From: Spirochaetota bacterium
GTDB lineage: Bacteria; Spirochaetota; B62-G9; DRHN01
Direction: 5' to 3'
Assembly: GCA_016934265.1 (NCBI GenBank)
Contig: JAFGTF010000023.1
Span: 1-41,786, forward strand
Length of the DNA: 41,786 nt
How positions within the stretch are numbered: the first letter of the stretch is position 1; each line of letters starts with the position of its first letter. The notes beneath the pieces were generated by a model, which searched no databases, was not told where the DNA came from, and saw only the letters and a program-made list of their open reading frames with translations. This document shows positions 7,071 through 16,520 of the stretch, piece after piece. A program made the position numbers and the translations under genes.

Positions 7071-9326
7071 ATGAGGAAAAAAATAAAGTACGAAGATGAC
7101 CTGAATCCGGCCCAGGTCGAGGCGGTTCGTTATCACGGTTCCCCGCTTCTCGTTCTCGCAGGCGCGGGAAGCGGCAAGACGCGGGTGATCACCTATAAGA
7201 TCGCGTTCCTCATTAACGAATACGGATACGATCCCAGGTCTATCCTCGCGGTTACATTCACGAACAAAGCGAGCAATGAGATGCGCGAGAGGGTAAACGC
7301 GCTGGTAGGGCATGACGCCGGTTGCTGGATTTCGACCTTCCACTCGACAGCTGCAAAGCTGCTTCGGATCTACGGAGGAGAGGTCGGAGTGGATGCCGGG
7401 TTCACGATCATCGACCAGGAGGACCAGACGGCGCTCGTCAAACGGATCATGCGTACGCGCGGGATAGACCCGGAGGAACGAAAGCCCAAGAAGTACGTTT
7501 CGCTTATATCGCGTGCGAAAGACTCCCTTTTGGATGCGGAAGACTCGGAACGAAGTGATTTTTCCACGGATCCGTTGTTTTACGAAATTTATAAACAGTA
7601 CGAAAAGCTGCTCGAAACGGAAAATCTCTTCGACTTCGGTGATCTTCTGTTTCGCCTTGTGCGCGGGCTGCAACGGAGCAACACGTTATGCGAGGCACTA
7701 AAACGCAGGTTTCGCTATGTACTCGTCGACGAGTTTCAGGATACCAACCACTCCCAGTACGTGCTCGTTTCACTGCTCACCCTGCCGGACGGCAATGTGT
7801 GCGTGGTGGGAGACGACGACCAGTCCATTTACGGCTTCAGAGGGGCGAAGGTCGAGAATGTGCTGAATTTCAAAAAGGATTATGCCGGCACCAAGATCGT
7901 ACGGCTCGAAGAGAATTACCGTTCGTTCCAGAACATACTTACCGCTTCCTCATCGGTCATCGGCAACAATCCGGGCCGGCTCGGAAAGACGTTATATACG
8001 AAAAAGCAGGAGGGCGAGAAGCTCTTCTTCTACCGGGCCGCCACCGACCTCGGAGAGGCGTACTACATCGTACGAGAGATCGAGAGACTGGTGCGGCGTG
8101 AGGGATACCGCTACCGCGATATCGCCATATTCTACCGGATAAACGCCCAGTCGAGAGTACTGGAGTCGACCTTCACACAGGCCAGGATACCGTATACGAT
8201 CGTCGGGGGGCTTCGGTTCTATGAGCGGGAAGAGGTAAAAGACATTCTCTCCTATATCCGGCTCCTTCTGAACCCACTGGACGAAATTGCGCTCGGGAGA
8301 GTGATCGCGAAGCCCCCCCGCGGGATCGGAAGCCGGACAAAAGAGGCGATAATCGAGGCCACCATCGCCCGGGGGCTGCCGTATTACCGTGTGGTTGAAA
8401 AAAACGTTTTTTCCGAGCCGAGAGCCTCCCGTGTGCATGAGTTCCTGGATTTCATGAAGCGGCTAACGTCCCTTCTTGAAAGCGCGTCTCCCCAAAAGCT
8501 GCTCGAGGAAGTTTATCGGGAGACCGGTTACTCGGAATGGCTGAAGAAGCAGGGCAAAGAGGAGAAACTGCACAACCTCGAAGAGCTCTACAACGCGGTG
8601 GAGGAGTTTACAAGGAAGAACCCGGCGGGGACTGTCGCCGAATTCATCGAGGAGGTCAGCCTCGATCAGGGCTCGGCCGAGCCCCGGCCGGGTGATGGCG
8701 AAGGGGAAGGAAGAACCTCGGCCGGCGACCGAGTATTTCTCATCACCCTTCACAACGCCAAGGGGCTGGAGTTTCCCGTCGTATTCATGGCCGGTATGGA
8801 GGAGGGAATGTTTCCGCACTTTCTGTCCGGGGATCGTCCCGAAGACGTTCAAGAGGAAAGAAGGCTCTGCTATGTCGGCATGACGCGGGCGATGGAACGG
8901 CTCTTTCTCACCGCTGCGCGGTCGAGAAGGTTGTACGGAAGAAATATCGAAAGAGAAGTCTCGATGTTTATACGGGAGGTACCACCGACGCTTCTAGTCT
9001 CGGCCGAAGAAAGCAGGCTGGAATCACCGCGGTTTTCGTATTATGATGGTGAAACGGGACCTGTCGCCTCGGCCCGGTTCGGTCAGGGGAAAAAGGCAGT
9101 TACCGGGCAGATGAAATCCAGCCGACCGGTAAAAGCAGGCCTGTCCCTGTCGCCTCTCGACATCAAGGTGAACGACCGGGTGGTGCATGCCAGCTTCGGC
9201 AGGGGCACGGTACGGGAGGTCTCGGGAGAAACGGCGCTCATAGCGTTCGATGACGAAACAGTCATGAAGTTCATGCTGAAATATACGCCGATCAGAAAGG
9301 AAGGCGACGATGAAGATAGACGGTAA
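7071..9326 (+). CDS. pcrA: ATP-dependent DNA helicase, UvrD/PcrA family
   Basis: A superfamily 1A 3'-5' helicase for repair and for clearing replication and transcription blocks. All helicase motifs are present: LAGAGSGKTRV (Walker A), TFTNKASNEMRERV, VDEFQDTNHSQY (motif II), VVGDDDQSIYGFRGA, RLEENYRS, HNAKGLEFPVVF and CYVGMTRAMERL. The C-terminal part ends with a Tudor-like module (VVHASFGRGTVREVSGETALIAFD in outline), as in PcrA and UvrD, where it contacts RNA polymerase. At 751 residues it has the normal length. There is no strong ribosome site, but the N terminus DLNPAQ.EAV fits the family start. Its last 17 bases overlap gatC, so the helicase and amidotransferase genes are probably one transcript. 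Confidence 0.93.
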   Translation: MRKKIKYEDDLNPAQVEAVRYHGSPLLVLAGAGSGKTRVITYKIAFLINEYGYDPRSILAVTFTNKASNEMRERVNALVGHDAGCWISTFHSTAAKLLRIYGGEVGVDAGFTIIDQEDQTALVKRIMRTRGIDPEERKPKKYVSLISRAKDSLLDAEDSERSDFSTDPLFYEIYKQYEKLLETENLFDFGDLLFRLVRGLQRSNTLCEALKRRFRYVLVDEFQDTNHSQYVLVSLLTLPDGNVCVVGDDDQSIYGFRGAKVENVLNFKKDYAGTKIVRLEENYRSFQNILTASSSVIGNNPGRLGKTLYTKKQEGEKLFFYRAATDLGEAYYIVREIERLVRREGYRYRDIAIFYRINAQSRVLESTFTQARIPYTIVGGLRFYEREEVKDILSYIRLLLNPLDEIALGRVIAKPPRGIGSRTKEAIIEATIARGLPYYRVVEKNVFSEPRASRVHEFLDFMKRLTSLLESASPQKLLEEVYRETGYSEWLKKQGKEEKLHNLEELYNAVEEFTRKNPAGTVAEFIEEVSLDQGSAEPRPGDGEGEGRTSAGDRVFLITLHNAKGLEFPVVFMAGMEEGMFPHFLSGDRPEDVQEERRLCYVGMTRAMERLFLTAARSRRLYGRNIEREVSMFIREVPPTLLVSAEESRLESPRFSYYDGETGPVASARFGQGKKAVTGQMKSSRPVKAGLSLSPLDIKVNDRVVHASFGRGTVREVSGETALIAFDDETVMKFMLKYTPIRKEGDDEDRR

Positions 9327-9594
9327 GACCATACAGTGGGTCGCAGAGCTTTCCCAGCTTTATCTTTCCGCCGGGGAGGAAGCGGAGATGAAGCGACATC
9401 TCGTGGCGATTCTAGATTATATGGCGATACTGAACGAGCTCGATCTCGAAGATGTGGAGCCGACATCGCACACCCTCGGGTACAGTAATGTAATGAGGGA
9501 CGATATTGCGAAAGAAAGCTTCGACGTCGGTATAGTCGAGGACCTCGCGCCGAGATGGGAAAAAGGGCATATCGTCGTGCCGAGGGTAGTATAG
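9310..9594 (+). CDS. gatC: Asp-tRNA(Asn)/Glu-tRNA(Gln) amidotransferase subunit C
   Basis: This small subunit stabilises the GatA-GatB complex, which converts Glu-tRNA(Gln) and/or Asp-tRNA(Asn) to the amidated forms. The 94-residue product has the family pattern: VAELSQLYLS at the start, HLVAILDYMAILNELD, DVEPTSH, a RDD-like RDDIA, and the terminal HIVVPRVV. The start lies inside the 3' end of pcrA (17-base overlap, different frame). gatA follows after 9 bases. The complex implies that the organism lacks a glutaminyl- and/or asparaginyl-tRNA synthetase. Confidence 0.93.
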   Translation: MKIDGKTIQWVAELSQLYLSAGEEAEMKRHLVAILDYMAILNELDLEDVEPTSHTLGYSNVMRDDIAKESFDVGIVEDLAPRWEKGHIVVPRVV

Positions 9595-9603
9595 GAGAAG
9601 CGG

Positions 9604-11040
9604 ATGGGATTGAACGAATGTACGGTTCGCGAGCTTTCCGGAAGGCTGAAGCGCGGGGAGATCGCGACAGAAGATATTTTAGAGGACATCACGATCGCGT
9701 TGAAGGCAGATTCGGAGAGCGATGAACCGATCAATGCGTATATCAGTTTCGATCCGTCGCTTGCATCGTCGCTTGTCGGGGAAACGCCGGAAGGCGTGGG
9801 AAAAGAAACGCTTCTATGCGGCGTGCCGGTCGCGGTAAAGGACCTCATCAACGTTTCGAAAACACCGACAACATGCGGTTCCGCCATGCTGAAGGAATAC
9901 ATCGCCCCGTATGACGCCACTGCGGTGATCAATATGAGAAGAAACGGCGGTATACCCGCAGGCAAGCTCAACATGGACGAATTCGCGATGGGCTCCTCGA
10001 ACGAAACTTCCTATTTCGGGGCGGTCCGGAATCCGCACGACAGAGCGAAAATTCCGGGCGGGTCGAGCGGAGGTGCGGCGGCGGCCGTTGCGGCGAATCT
10101 TGCGGTCTGTGCGCTCGGCTCCGACACCGGCGGGTCGATACGGCAGCCGGCATCGATGTGCGGGACCTTCGGCATAAAGCCGACATACGGCAGGGTTTCG
10201 AGGTACGGGCTCGTGGCGTATGCGTCATCGTTCGATCAGATAGGGCCCATAACCAAGTGCGTCGCAGACGGTGCGCTGCTCCTCGAGGCGATAAGCGGGT
10301 ATGATCCCCGCGATTCCACCTCCGCAAAAGAGAAAACCGCGCACTTCATTCAGTTCGTGGGTAAGAGCATCGACGGTTTGAGAGTGGGGGTTCCGGAGGA
10401 GTACTTCACAGAAGGTCTCGACGAGGAGGTAAAAAACGCGGTTTTGCGCGGTATCGGGCTCCTTGAAAAGGCGGGGGCGGTCGTCGTACGTACGAGCCTC
10501 AAGTACACCAAATATGCGATTGCCGCCTACTATATAATCGCAACCGCTGAAGCATCGTCAAACCTCGCCCGCTTCGACGGCATACGGTACGGCACGCGGG
10601 TGACCGACACAAACGACCTCTCGAGGCTGTACAAGGAGAACAGAAGCCGGGGATTCGGGAAAGAGGTTAAACGGCGGATCCTTCTCGGGACATTCGCGCT
10701 TTCCTCCGGGTATTACGACGCATACTATCTGAAGGCTCAGAAGGCACGCACCCTCATACGCGAGGATTTCACACGTGCTTTCAGAGACGTCGATCTCATA
10801 GTGACACCGGTCTCCCCAGTGCCCGCATGGGACATCGGCACGTTCGTCGACGATCCGCTGCAGATGTACCTTTCGGACGTGTATACAGTACCAGCGAATC
10901 TCGCCGGTCTTCCTGCGGCCTCCGTACCCTGCGGCACGACATCCGGCGGACTGCCGGTCGGCATACAGCTTATCGCCGACCACTTCAATGAAGCGGATAT
11001 ATTCAGGGCCGCGGGGGTTATAGAAGAGGAATTACAATGA
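9604..11040 (+). CDS. gatA: Asp-tRNA(Asn)/Glu-tRNA(Gln) amidotransferase subunit A
   Basis: GatA is the glutaminase subunit of GatCAB; it releases ammonia that is channelled to GatB. It has 478 residues, normal for the family. The amidase signature is intact, with the catalytic Lys in VAVKDLI and the two catalytic serines in GGSSGGAAAAVA and SDTGGSIRQPA. GGAGAAGCGG just before the ATG supplies the ribosome site. The stop TGA is embedded in ATGA (11037-11040). The ATG there begins a broken copy of the gatB start rather than gatB itself, which is unusual (see the next two entries). Confidence 0.95.
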   Translation: MGLNECTVRELSGRLKRGEIATEDILEDITIALKADSESDEPINAYISFDPSLASSLVGETPEGVGKETLLCGVPVAVKDLINVSKTPTTCGSAMLKEYIAPYDATAVINMRRNGGIPAGKLNMDEFAMGSSNETSYFGAVRNPHDRAKIPGGSSGGAAAAVAANLAVCALGSDTGGSIRQPASMCGTFGIKPTYGRVSRYGLVAYASSFDQIGPITKCVADGALLLEAISGYDPRDSTSAKEKTAHFIQFVGKSIDGLRVGVPEEYFTEGLDEEVKNAVLRGIGLLEKAGAVVVRTSLKYTKYAIAAYYIIATAEASSNLARFDGIRYGTRVTDTNDLSRLYKENRSRGFGKEVKRRILLGTFALSSGYYDAYYLKAQKARTLIREDFTRAFRDVDLIVTPVSPVPAWDIGTFVDDPLQMYLSDVYTVPANLAGLPAASVPCGTTSGGLPVGIQLIADHFNEADIFRAAGVIEEELQ

Positions 11041-11132
11041 ACCTCGAGGCGGTGATGGGACTTTCAGATACACGTGCAACTGAACACGAAGACGAAGACG
11101 TTCGTTTCCAGTATGGAGAAAGATATAGATGA
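11037..11132 (+). pseudogene. Frameshifted duplicate of the gatB start (31-codon ORF)
   Basis: Bases 11037-11103 repeat 11218-11283, the start of gatB, with only about five differences, 181 bp upstream. One difference is a length change (CTTTCAGAT for CTGGAGAT, +1 base), so the frame shifts after codon 9 and stops at TGA 11130-11132. The reading frame overlaps both neighbours by ATGA: gatA's stop at 11037-11040 and the next mini-ORF's start at 11129-11132. It cannot make GatB. It may be a passive scar of a tandem duplication, or it may serve to pass ribosomes from gatA to gatB. Confidence 0.8.
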
Positions 11133-11221
11133 ATCGTGAGGTGGCGAAAGGGATGAAGATACAGGTAGGTGAAGGGACCGAAACGAAAATCTTCGTCGAC
11201 TTTACGGAGGGGGCGGGATGA
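11129..11221 (+). CDS. 30-codon mini-ORF resembling the GatB N terminus
   Basis: The predicted peptide (positions 1-30) aligns without gaps to GatB residues 1-30 with 12 identities: M1, N2, E4, G8, I11, V13, T17, T19, K20, F22, G28 and G30. The DNA is far more diverged than the copy before it. It starts within the stop of the preceding mini-ORF (ATGA 11129-11132) and stops within the start of gatB (ATGA 11218-11221). GGAGAA at 11114-11119 could serve as a ribosome site. It is either an older second duplication of the gatB start or a leader peptide. No function is shown. Confidence 0.5.
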   Translation: MNREVAKGMKIQVGEGTETKIFVDFTEGAG

Positions 11222-12675
11222 ACCTCGAGGCGGTGATAGGACTGGAGATACATGTGCAACTGAACACGAAGACGAAGACGTTCTGCAGTTGCAGTACCGG
11301 CTTCGGCGCCGTTCCCAACACTCATACGTGTCCCGTCTGTCTCGGGCTCCCTGGGGCGCTTCCAGTCTTCAACAGGGACGTCCTGAAAAAGGGAGTCATG
11401 GCAGGGCTCGCGCTGAATTGCACAATTTGCAGCTACTCGGTGTTCGCAAGGAAGAACTATTTCTATCCCGATCTTCCGAAGGCGTATCAGATATCGCAGT
11501 TCGAGCACCCGCTGAACCGCGCCGGATTCGTACGGATAAAGGACGAGAGGGGAAAAGAACGCAGCATCGGGATTACGAGGGCCCATCTCGAAGAGGACGC
11601 GGGTAAGCTCGTGCATGACGACGACCCGAAGGGTCCGAGCTTCATAGATTTAAACCGCTGCGGAATGCCGCTCTTGGAGATCGTCACCGAGCCGGATTTG
11701 AGAACGCCGGACGAAGCCTACAGGTTTCTCGTCGCGGTAAAAGAGATACTCCAATACACGGAAGTATCCGAGTGCAGCATGGAGAAGGGAGAGCTCAGGG
11801 TCGACGTCAACGTCTCGCTTCGGGAAACGGGAGAGGACGCGTTCGGCGTGAAGCAGGAGGTAAAGAATCTCAACTCCTTCGCCAATGTCAAGCGGGCCCT
11901 CGAATACGAGATAAAGCGGCAGTCCAGGCTCATCCGGTCGGGCGAGCGGCTTACACAGCAGACCAGGCTCTTTGATGTGAGCAAGAATGCGACCGTCCAG
12001 ATGCGTACGAAGGAGTCGGCTCACGATTACCGTTATTTCCCGGACCCGGATCTCGTGCCGATCGAGCTCTCGCCGCAAGAGATCGATGGAATACGCGAAA
12101 CGCTTCCGGAGCTCCCTGAAGAAAGACGTGACAGAATAAAGGCACAATACGGCCTCACCGATTACGACGTCGAGGTCTTATGTTCGTCTCACAAGATCGC
12201 CCGCTACTTCGAGGACTCTGCGCGGGGGTATAAAAGGCCTAAGAAGATCGCAAACTGGATACATACTGAAGTGATGAGGGCGCTCAATGAAACGGGGAAG
12301 GATATTGAATCTTTCGCCGTAACGCCTGAAAGGCTTCGTGAGCTCTTTGAGATAATGGACGGCGGAGTCATATCCGGAAAGCTCGCAAAGGCTGTGTTCG
12401 ACGAGATGGCGGCGAGCGGGGAGACGGCGGCTGAGGTCGTCGAACGAAAGGGGATGCGGCAGCTCAGCGATAGAGAAGAGATCGTCGATGTGGTAGAGGC
12501 TGTGATCCGGGATCACGCGGCCGTTACCGACGAGTACAGATCCGGGAAGAAAAAGGCGTTCGGTTTTCTCGTCGGCCAGGTGATGAAGCGAACCGGTGGC
12601 AAGGCGAACCCGAAAATAGTGAACGAGCTGCTCAAAGAGAAGCTTTCGAATCAGCCCGGAGTCGAAGATCATTGA
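11218..12675 (+). CDS. gatB: Asp-tRNA(Asn)/Glu-tRNA(Gln) amidotransferase subunit B
   Basis: GatB phosphorylates the aminoacyl-tRNA and completes its amidation with ammonia from GatA. The 485-residue product has the family signature throughout: GLEIHVQLNTKTK.FC, the Cys pairs FCSC and CPVC (zinc site), YFYPDLPKAYQISQ, DLNRCGMPLLEIVTEPD, EVKNLNSFANV and DYRYFPDPDL, then the YqeY-like tail domain that holds the tRNA. A strong GGAGGGGG (11206-11213) precedes the ATG, which also overlaps the upstream mini-ORF stop. This start is intact and full-length, so the two upstream partial copies do not inactivate the gene. Confidence 0.95.
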   Translation: MNLEAVIGLEIHVQLNTKTKTFCSCSTGFGAVPNTHTCPVCLGLPGALPVFNRDVLKKGVMAGLALNCTICSYSVFARKNYFYPDLPKAYQISQFEHPLNRAGFVRIKDERGKERSIGITRAHLEEDAGKLVHDDDPKGPSFIDLNRCGMPLLEIVTEPDLRTPDEAYRFLVAVKEILQYTEVSECSMEKGELRVDVNVSLRETGEDAFGVKQEVKNLNSFANVKRALEYEIKRQSRLIRSGERLTQQTRLFDVSKNATVQMRTKESAHDYRYFPDPDLVPIELSPQEIDGIRETLPELPEERRDRIKAQYGLTDYDVEVLCSSHKIARYFEDSARGYKRPKKIANWIHTEVMRALNETGKDIESFAVTPERLRELFEIMDGGVISGKLAKAVFDEMAASGETAAEVVERKGMRQLSDREEIVDVVEAVIRDHAAVTDEYRSGKKKAFGFLVGQVMKRTGGKANPKIVNELLKEKLSNQPGVEDH

Positions 12676-12846
12676 TACTAACGTCATTATCATTGTAAAC
12701 CCGATTCGAATAGTACCGGCGACATACTCATATATACCGAACTTTGCGGCAAAAGCAGTGCCGTTTCCGAGGGAATCAATTAGCGCTTGCAATATATTTT
12801 GCCTCCTGATACAGTACTCTCTACAGGAGAAAAAGGGAGGGCTTCC

Positions 12847-14145
12847 ATGATCTGGAACAAAGAAAAGGAGATGCTGCCCGAGAACAGCAAGAAGGCGCAT
12901 CAGGGCGAACTGCTCAAGCGGCTCATCCGCCGGGTATACGATAAAATTCCGTTCTATCAAGATCGAATGGATGATGCCGGCATCCAGCCCGATTTGGTCT
13001 CATCGATCGCGGATATTAAAAGGCTCCCCTTTACAACCAAGGACGATCTAAGGGACAACTATCCTTTCGGGATGTTTGCAGTTCCCATGGACCATGTGAC
13101 CGAGATACATACTTCCTCCGGTACCACGGGAAAGCCGGTCATCGGCGGATATACCAGGGGTGATATCGATGTCTGGAGTGAGGTGATGGCCCGATGCCTT
13201 GCCGCAAGCGGCACCACTGAAAAAGACGTGGTGCAGAATGCGTACGGCTACGGCCTCTTCACCGGCGGCCTGGGTGTCCACTACGGCGCGAGAAGGATAG
13301 GAGCGACGGTCGTACCCATATCCGGAGGGAATACGAAACGTCAGATAATGATTCTTCAGGACTTCAAGTCCACCATCCTGACCTGCACGCCGAGCTATTG
13401 TCTCTACCTCGCGGAGGTCGGAGAGCAGATGGGCGTGGATTTCTCTTCCCTGCCCCTGAAAGCGGGCAACTTCGGCGCAGAGCCATGGTCGAACAATATG
13501 CGAAAGGAGATCGAGCGGAGGCTCTCTCTTTTGGCTCTCGATATTTACGGACTCACCGAGATAATCGGTCCCGGGGTCGGAAACGAGTGCGAGTACAAAT
13601 GCGGGGTACATATCTGCGACGACCACTTCTACCCTGAAATCATAGACCCCGAGACTTCCGAGGTGCTGCCGTACGGTGAAGTAGGGGAGCTCGTTATTAC
13701 GACACTAACCCGTGAAGCCACGCCGCTTTTACGGTACCGAACGAGAGACATTACCCGGCTGATTCCGGGGCAGTGCGAGTGCGGGCGGACGTCGATCCGG
13801 ATGGAACGGATCATGGGAAGAACGGACGACATGCTCATCGTGCGGGGAGTGAACGTCTTCCCCTCACAGATTGAGGAGGTGCTCGTCAATATCGAGGGAG
13901 TCGAGCCGCACTACCAGATCGTGTTGGAGCGGGACGGCGCGCTGGACGAGCTCGAGATACACGTAGAGATGAATGAACGGCTCATCTCCGACGAGATCAA
14001 AGGGCTGGAGCAGGCGGAACGAAAGATCAGGGATGATATCGAGAGCATGCTCGGTATAAAGGTGGGTGTACGTCTCGTCGAGCCCAAGACTATAGCCCGC
14101 TCGGAAGGGAAAGCGAAGCGCGTAATCGACAAGCGCACGCTGTAA
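12847..14145 (+). CDS. paaK: Phenylacetate-coenzyme A ligase
   Basis: An adenylate-forming enzyme that activates phenylacetate or a related aryl acid to its CoA ester. The 432-residue length is typical for PaaK. Motifs are the P-loop-like [15 protein letters not shown] (about residue 89), the [18 protein letters not shown] segment, [14 protein letters not shown], and the C-terminal hinge with [22 protein letters not shown]. Start ATG 12847 follows AAAGGGAGG (12832-12840); a start 20 codons earlier adds residues absent from the family. The ACT-domain gene follows closely. In anaerobes this pair often accompanies indolepyruvate ferredoxin oxidoreductase in aromatic amino-acid use, but those genes are not in the window. 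Confidence 0.9.
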   Translation: MIWNKEKEMLPENSKKAHQGELLKRLIRRVYDKIPFYQDRMDDAGIQPDLVSSIADIKRLPFTTKDDLRDNYPFGMFAVPMDHVTEIHTSSGTTGKPVIGGYTRGDIDVWSEVMARCLAASGTTEKDVVQNAYGYGLFTGGLGVHYGARRIGATVVPISGGNTKRQIMILQDFKSTILTCTPSYCLYLAEVGEQMGVDFSSLPLKAGNFGAEPWSNNMRKEIERRLSLLALDIYGLTEIIGPGVGNECEYKCGVHICDDHFYPEIIDPETSEVLPYGEVGELVITTLTREATPLLRYRTRDITRLIPGQCECGRTSIRMERIMGRTDDMLIVRGVNVFPSQIEEVLVNIEGVEPHYQIVLERDGALDELEIHVEMNERLISDEIKGLEQAERKIRDDIESMLGIKVGVRLVEPKTIARSEGKAKRVIDKRTL

Positions 14146-14206
14146 AAGGCGCCGTGCGCGGGTGTTTTTTACGCGGAACAATACATCAAAGAAGGAGAGT
14201 GGTGTT

Positions 14207-14638
14207 ATGTATATCGATCAAATCTCGATCTTCCTGGAAAACCGGGCCGGCAGGATCCTCGATATCACGGAGATCTTCGGAGAGAACAATATCAACATAC
14301 GGGCCCTCTCGCTTGCGGACACCTCCGACTTCGGTATACTCAGAATGATCGTTGACGACGTAAAACGTGCGGTGGACGTGCTGAAGGGCAAGGGGTTCAT
14401 CGTCAAACAATCCAAGGTCGTCGCCGTCGAGGTTCCCGACAGGCCGGGCGGCCTCGCATCAGTGTTGCGTGTACTGGCCGAGAAACAGATCAATGTGGAG
14501 TATATGTACGCTTTCTTCGAGCAGCCGAAGGACAAGGCGCTTCTCATTTTCAGATTCGAGGATACGGATCAAGCGGTGCAGGTACTGGAGAAACACGGGA
14601 TACCCGTCCTCAAGAAACAGACGATCGGCGTTCGCTAA
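14207..14638 (+). CDS. Double ACT-domain amino-acid-binding protein
   Basis: The 143-residue product consists of two ACT domains: residues 1-70 (ISIFLENRAGRILDITEIF) and 71-143 (VEVPDRPGGLASVLRVLAEKQIN). Each has the ligand-binding 'N/D-R-x-G' turn. Stand-alone double ACT proteins bind amino acids and regulate neighbouring enzymes. Its place 61 bases after paaK suggests that it senses an aromatic amino acid or product of that pathway. GAAGGAGAG (14191-14199) precedes ATG 14207; a TTG start 15 codons earlier has no ribosome site. Confidence 0.85.
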   Translation: MYIDQISIFLENRAGRILDITEIFGENNINIRALSLADTSDFGILRMIVDDVKRAVDVLKGKGFIVKQSKVVAVEVPDRPGGLASVLRVLAEKQINVEYMYAFFEQPKDKALLIFRFEDTDQAVQVLEKHGIPVLKKQTIGVR

Positions 14639-14664
14639 AAAGGGTCCTTTCCGTTTATGGCACG

Positions 14665-14689
14665 TCACGCCGAAATCCCGCCGGCGTGA
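14665..14689. terminator. Hairpin between convergent genes
   Basis: TCACGCCG (14665-14672) pairs perfectly with CGGCGTGA (14682-14689) across a 9-base loop. It sits in the 60-bp gap between the ACT gene and the oppositely oriented receiver-HATPase gene. It lacks a T run on either side, so it is a possible shared but weak terminator. Confidence 0.35.
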
Positions 14690-14698
14690 TTCTCCGTT

Positions 14699-15580
14699 CT
14701 ACTGGAACTGTTTGGATACAGTCACCGTATTGCCGGGCTCGGTGTACTCGATCCTGTCGAAGTAGAGGGATGCGAGGAAGATGCCCCGGCCGTGGGCGCG
14801 CAGGATCTCTTCACGGCTTTCGGGTTCTGCGAATTCATGAAAGTCGAACCCACCCCCCTGATCCCGTATCTCGACCGAAAGCCCCATATGGTCGATTGTA
14901 CAATCGATAAACACACGTTTCTGTTTCCTATCCGGTTGCATCGATCTGGATTCCAGCAGATCGAGATACCTGTTATTCTGTATGGATTCCGATTTTTCCT
15001 CGTATGAGATGCCGAGGTTTCCGTGCTCTATGGCATTCAGGATTATCTCGTAGAGACCGAGCCGTATTCCCTCGAGGTTCGTATCGCTGACCTCATTGGG
15101 AATGTTGAACAGCATCTGGTTGATAATGCCCCATATGCGTGAAATTTCGTTGTCGATCACAAGCTTCTTCTTTTCAAAGACAACGACATCCTTGATGACT
15201 TCGCTCTTCCTCCTGCGTTCCCTGTTTAGAATTATTCCGTCCAGGATGTTGAAGAGCTCGTTTAAAGAGATCGGCTTCTTGATATAGTTCGTGGCGCCGG
15301 ACCTAAGCGCTTCGATAACGAGTTCCTCCGAACCGTATCCGGTCATGATGACGATATCCGAATCGATCTCGATCGCTTTCAGCTGTCTCGTGAGCTCCAG
15401 GCCCGACATTTCGGGCATCTTCACGTCCGTGAGTACGATATCGGGTCTGGTTCGTTTATAGACCTCTACCCCGTTCTTCCCGTCTCCGGCATCATAGAAG
15501 TTATATCCGTACTGCGTGAGTCCCGCCCGCAGCATATCCCGTATGGATTTTTCGTCGTCAATTACCAGAATTGATTTCAT
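14699..15580 (-). CDS. Response regulator receiver fused to RsbW-like HATPase
   Basis: A two-domain regulator of 293 residues. Residues 1-120 form a receiver with acidic pocket D8/D9, phosphoacceptor D52, T80 and the KKP at 101-103. Residues 140-290 form a GHKL ATPase of the anti-sigma type, with the N box ELL-like EIILNAIEHGN (178-188), RDQGGGFD (239-246) and HGRGIFLA (263-270). There is no histidine-kinase dimerisation helix with a phospho-His. It probably phosphorylates, or is bound by, a STAS antagonist under control of an unlinked sensor kinase. It is the last gene of a minus-strand run (AlbA_2 regulator, glycosyltransferase, this gene). AGGAAA precedes the ATG. Confidence 0.88.
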   Translation of the reverse strand: MKSILVIDDEKSIRDMLRAGLTQYGYNFYDAGDGKNGVEVYKRTRPDIVLTDVKMPEMSGLELTRQLKAIEIDSDIVIMTGYGSEELVIEALRSGATNYIKKPISLNELFNILDGIILNRERRRKSEVIKDVVVFEKKKLVIDNEISRIWGIINQMLFNIPNEVSDTNLEGIRLGLYEIILNAIEHGNLGISYEEKSESIQNNRYLDLLESRSMQPDRKQKRVFIDCTIDHMGLSVEIRDQGGGFDFHEFAEPESREEILRAHGRGIFLASLYFDRIEYTEPGNTVTVSKQFQ

Positions 15581-15634
15581 CTACGGTTTCCTGTCGATTT
15601 GGTACATATCTTTGAATATGTCCGAATGGCAAGG

Positions 15635-16516
15635 CTATGTTCGTGCGGACGCGATTACAGCATCCATTCGATTACGCACCCTTTCGGCTTCCTTCTCTTT
15701 TCCCCGTTTCCAGCATCCCGATTGATATATCCCGCACTTTTTCTCGTATACCCGTAACGCCTCCGCATAGAAGTCGGAGCGAAGCTCCTTATCCAGAAGA
15801 CACTTTTCCAGCGCGCGTATCCGGTATCCTTCGATGCCGTCTATACGGGCCGACAGCTGGTCGGGGTGTCCCCCGGTCTTCACGACGAGCTTCTCATCGA
15901 TATAGCCGACGGGATATTTCGACGTGATCCTGAGCCACAGGTCGTAGTCTTCAACCGCATCGAAGCTTTCATCGAACCGACCGACCCTGTCAAAGACGCT
16001 TCTGTGTATCATCACGGAGGAGGGACTGATGAGACAGAGATCGAGGGATTCGATAAAGAACCAGCCCTCTTTTTTTTTGTGTTTTTTACCCTGATTGATC
16101 CGAATACCGTTTTTTATCCAGATTTCGTCCGTATGACAGATAAGAAGATCCGGGTGCTTCTTCAGGTACACAAGCTGCGTACCGAGTTTTTTGGGAAGCC
16201 AGTAGTCGTCGGAATCGAGAAATGCGATCCATTCCCCCCGTGACGCCTCGATACCGGCGTTTCTCGCCCTGCTTACTCCGGAGTGCGGTATCCTGATACA
16301 CCGTATCGTGATGCGATGTGTTTCGGAATCCGGTCCCGCAATGCGAAGATCTCCGCTTTCCAGTGAATCGATATATTGTGCGGTGCCGTCACTGGAGCCG
16401 TCGTCCACCACGATGAGCTCAAGGGGAGGATCGCTCTGAGAAAGAACCGACTCGACGGCTTTTTGAAGCATGCCCGCGCGATTGTACGCGGGGATTATCA
16501 CTGAGGCCGTGTGCAT
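15635..16516 (-). CDS. Family 2 glycosyltransferase
   Basis: A GT-A-fold sugar transferase of 293 residues, likely acting at the inner face of the membrane on a surface polysaccharide or glycolipid. Visible hallmarks are SVIIPAYNRAG at the start, VVDDGSSDGT (36-45), HSGVSRARNAGI, GEWIAFLDSDDYW with the metal-binding DSD (101-103), and the acceptor region FDAVEDYDLWLRI. No membrane span is seen. I chose the ATG at 16516, 4 bases after the stop of the preceding gene; the frame is open farther upstream but those residues overlap that gene and are foreign to the family. The donor and acceptor cannot be assigned. Confidence 0.87.
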   Translation of the reverse strand: MHTASVIIPAYNRAGMLQKAVESVLSQSDPPLELIVVDDGSSDGTAQYIDSLESGDLRIAGPDSETHRITIRCIRIPHSGVSRARNAGIEASRGEWIAFLDSDDYWLPKKLGTQLVYLKKHPDLLICHTDEIWIKNGIRINQGKKHKKKEGWFFIESLDLCLISPSSVMIHRSVFDRVGRFDESFDAVEDYDLWLRITSKYPVGYIDEKLVVKTGGHPDQLSARIDGIEGYRIRALEKCLLDKELRSDFYAEALRVYEKKCGIYQSGCWKRGKEKEAERVRNRMDAVIASART

Positions 16517-16520
16517 ATGG

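Noticed and set aside
12178..12960. 260-codon minus-strand frame across the gatB end and paaK start
   Set aside because: It is antisense to two confident genes, with no ribosome site and no recognisable domain.
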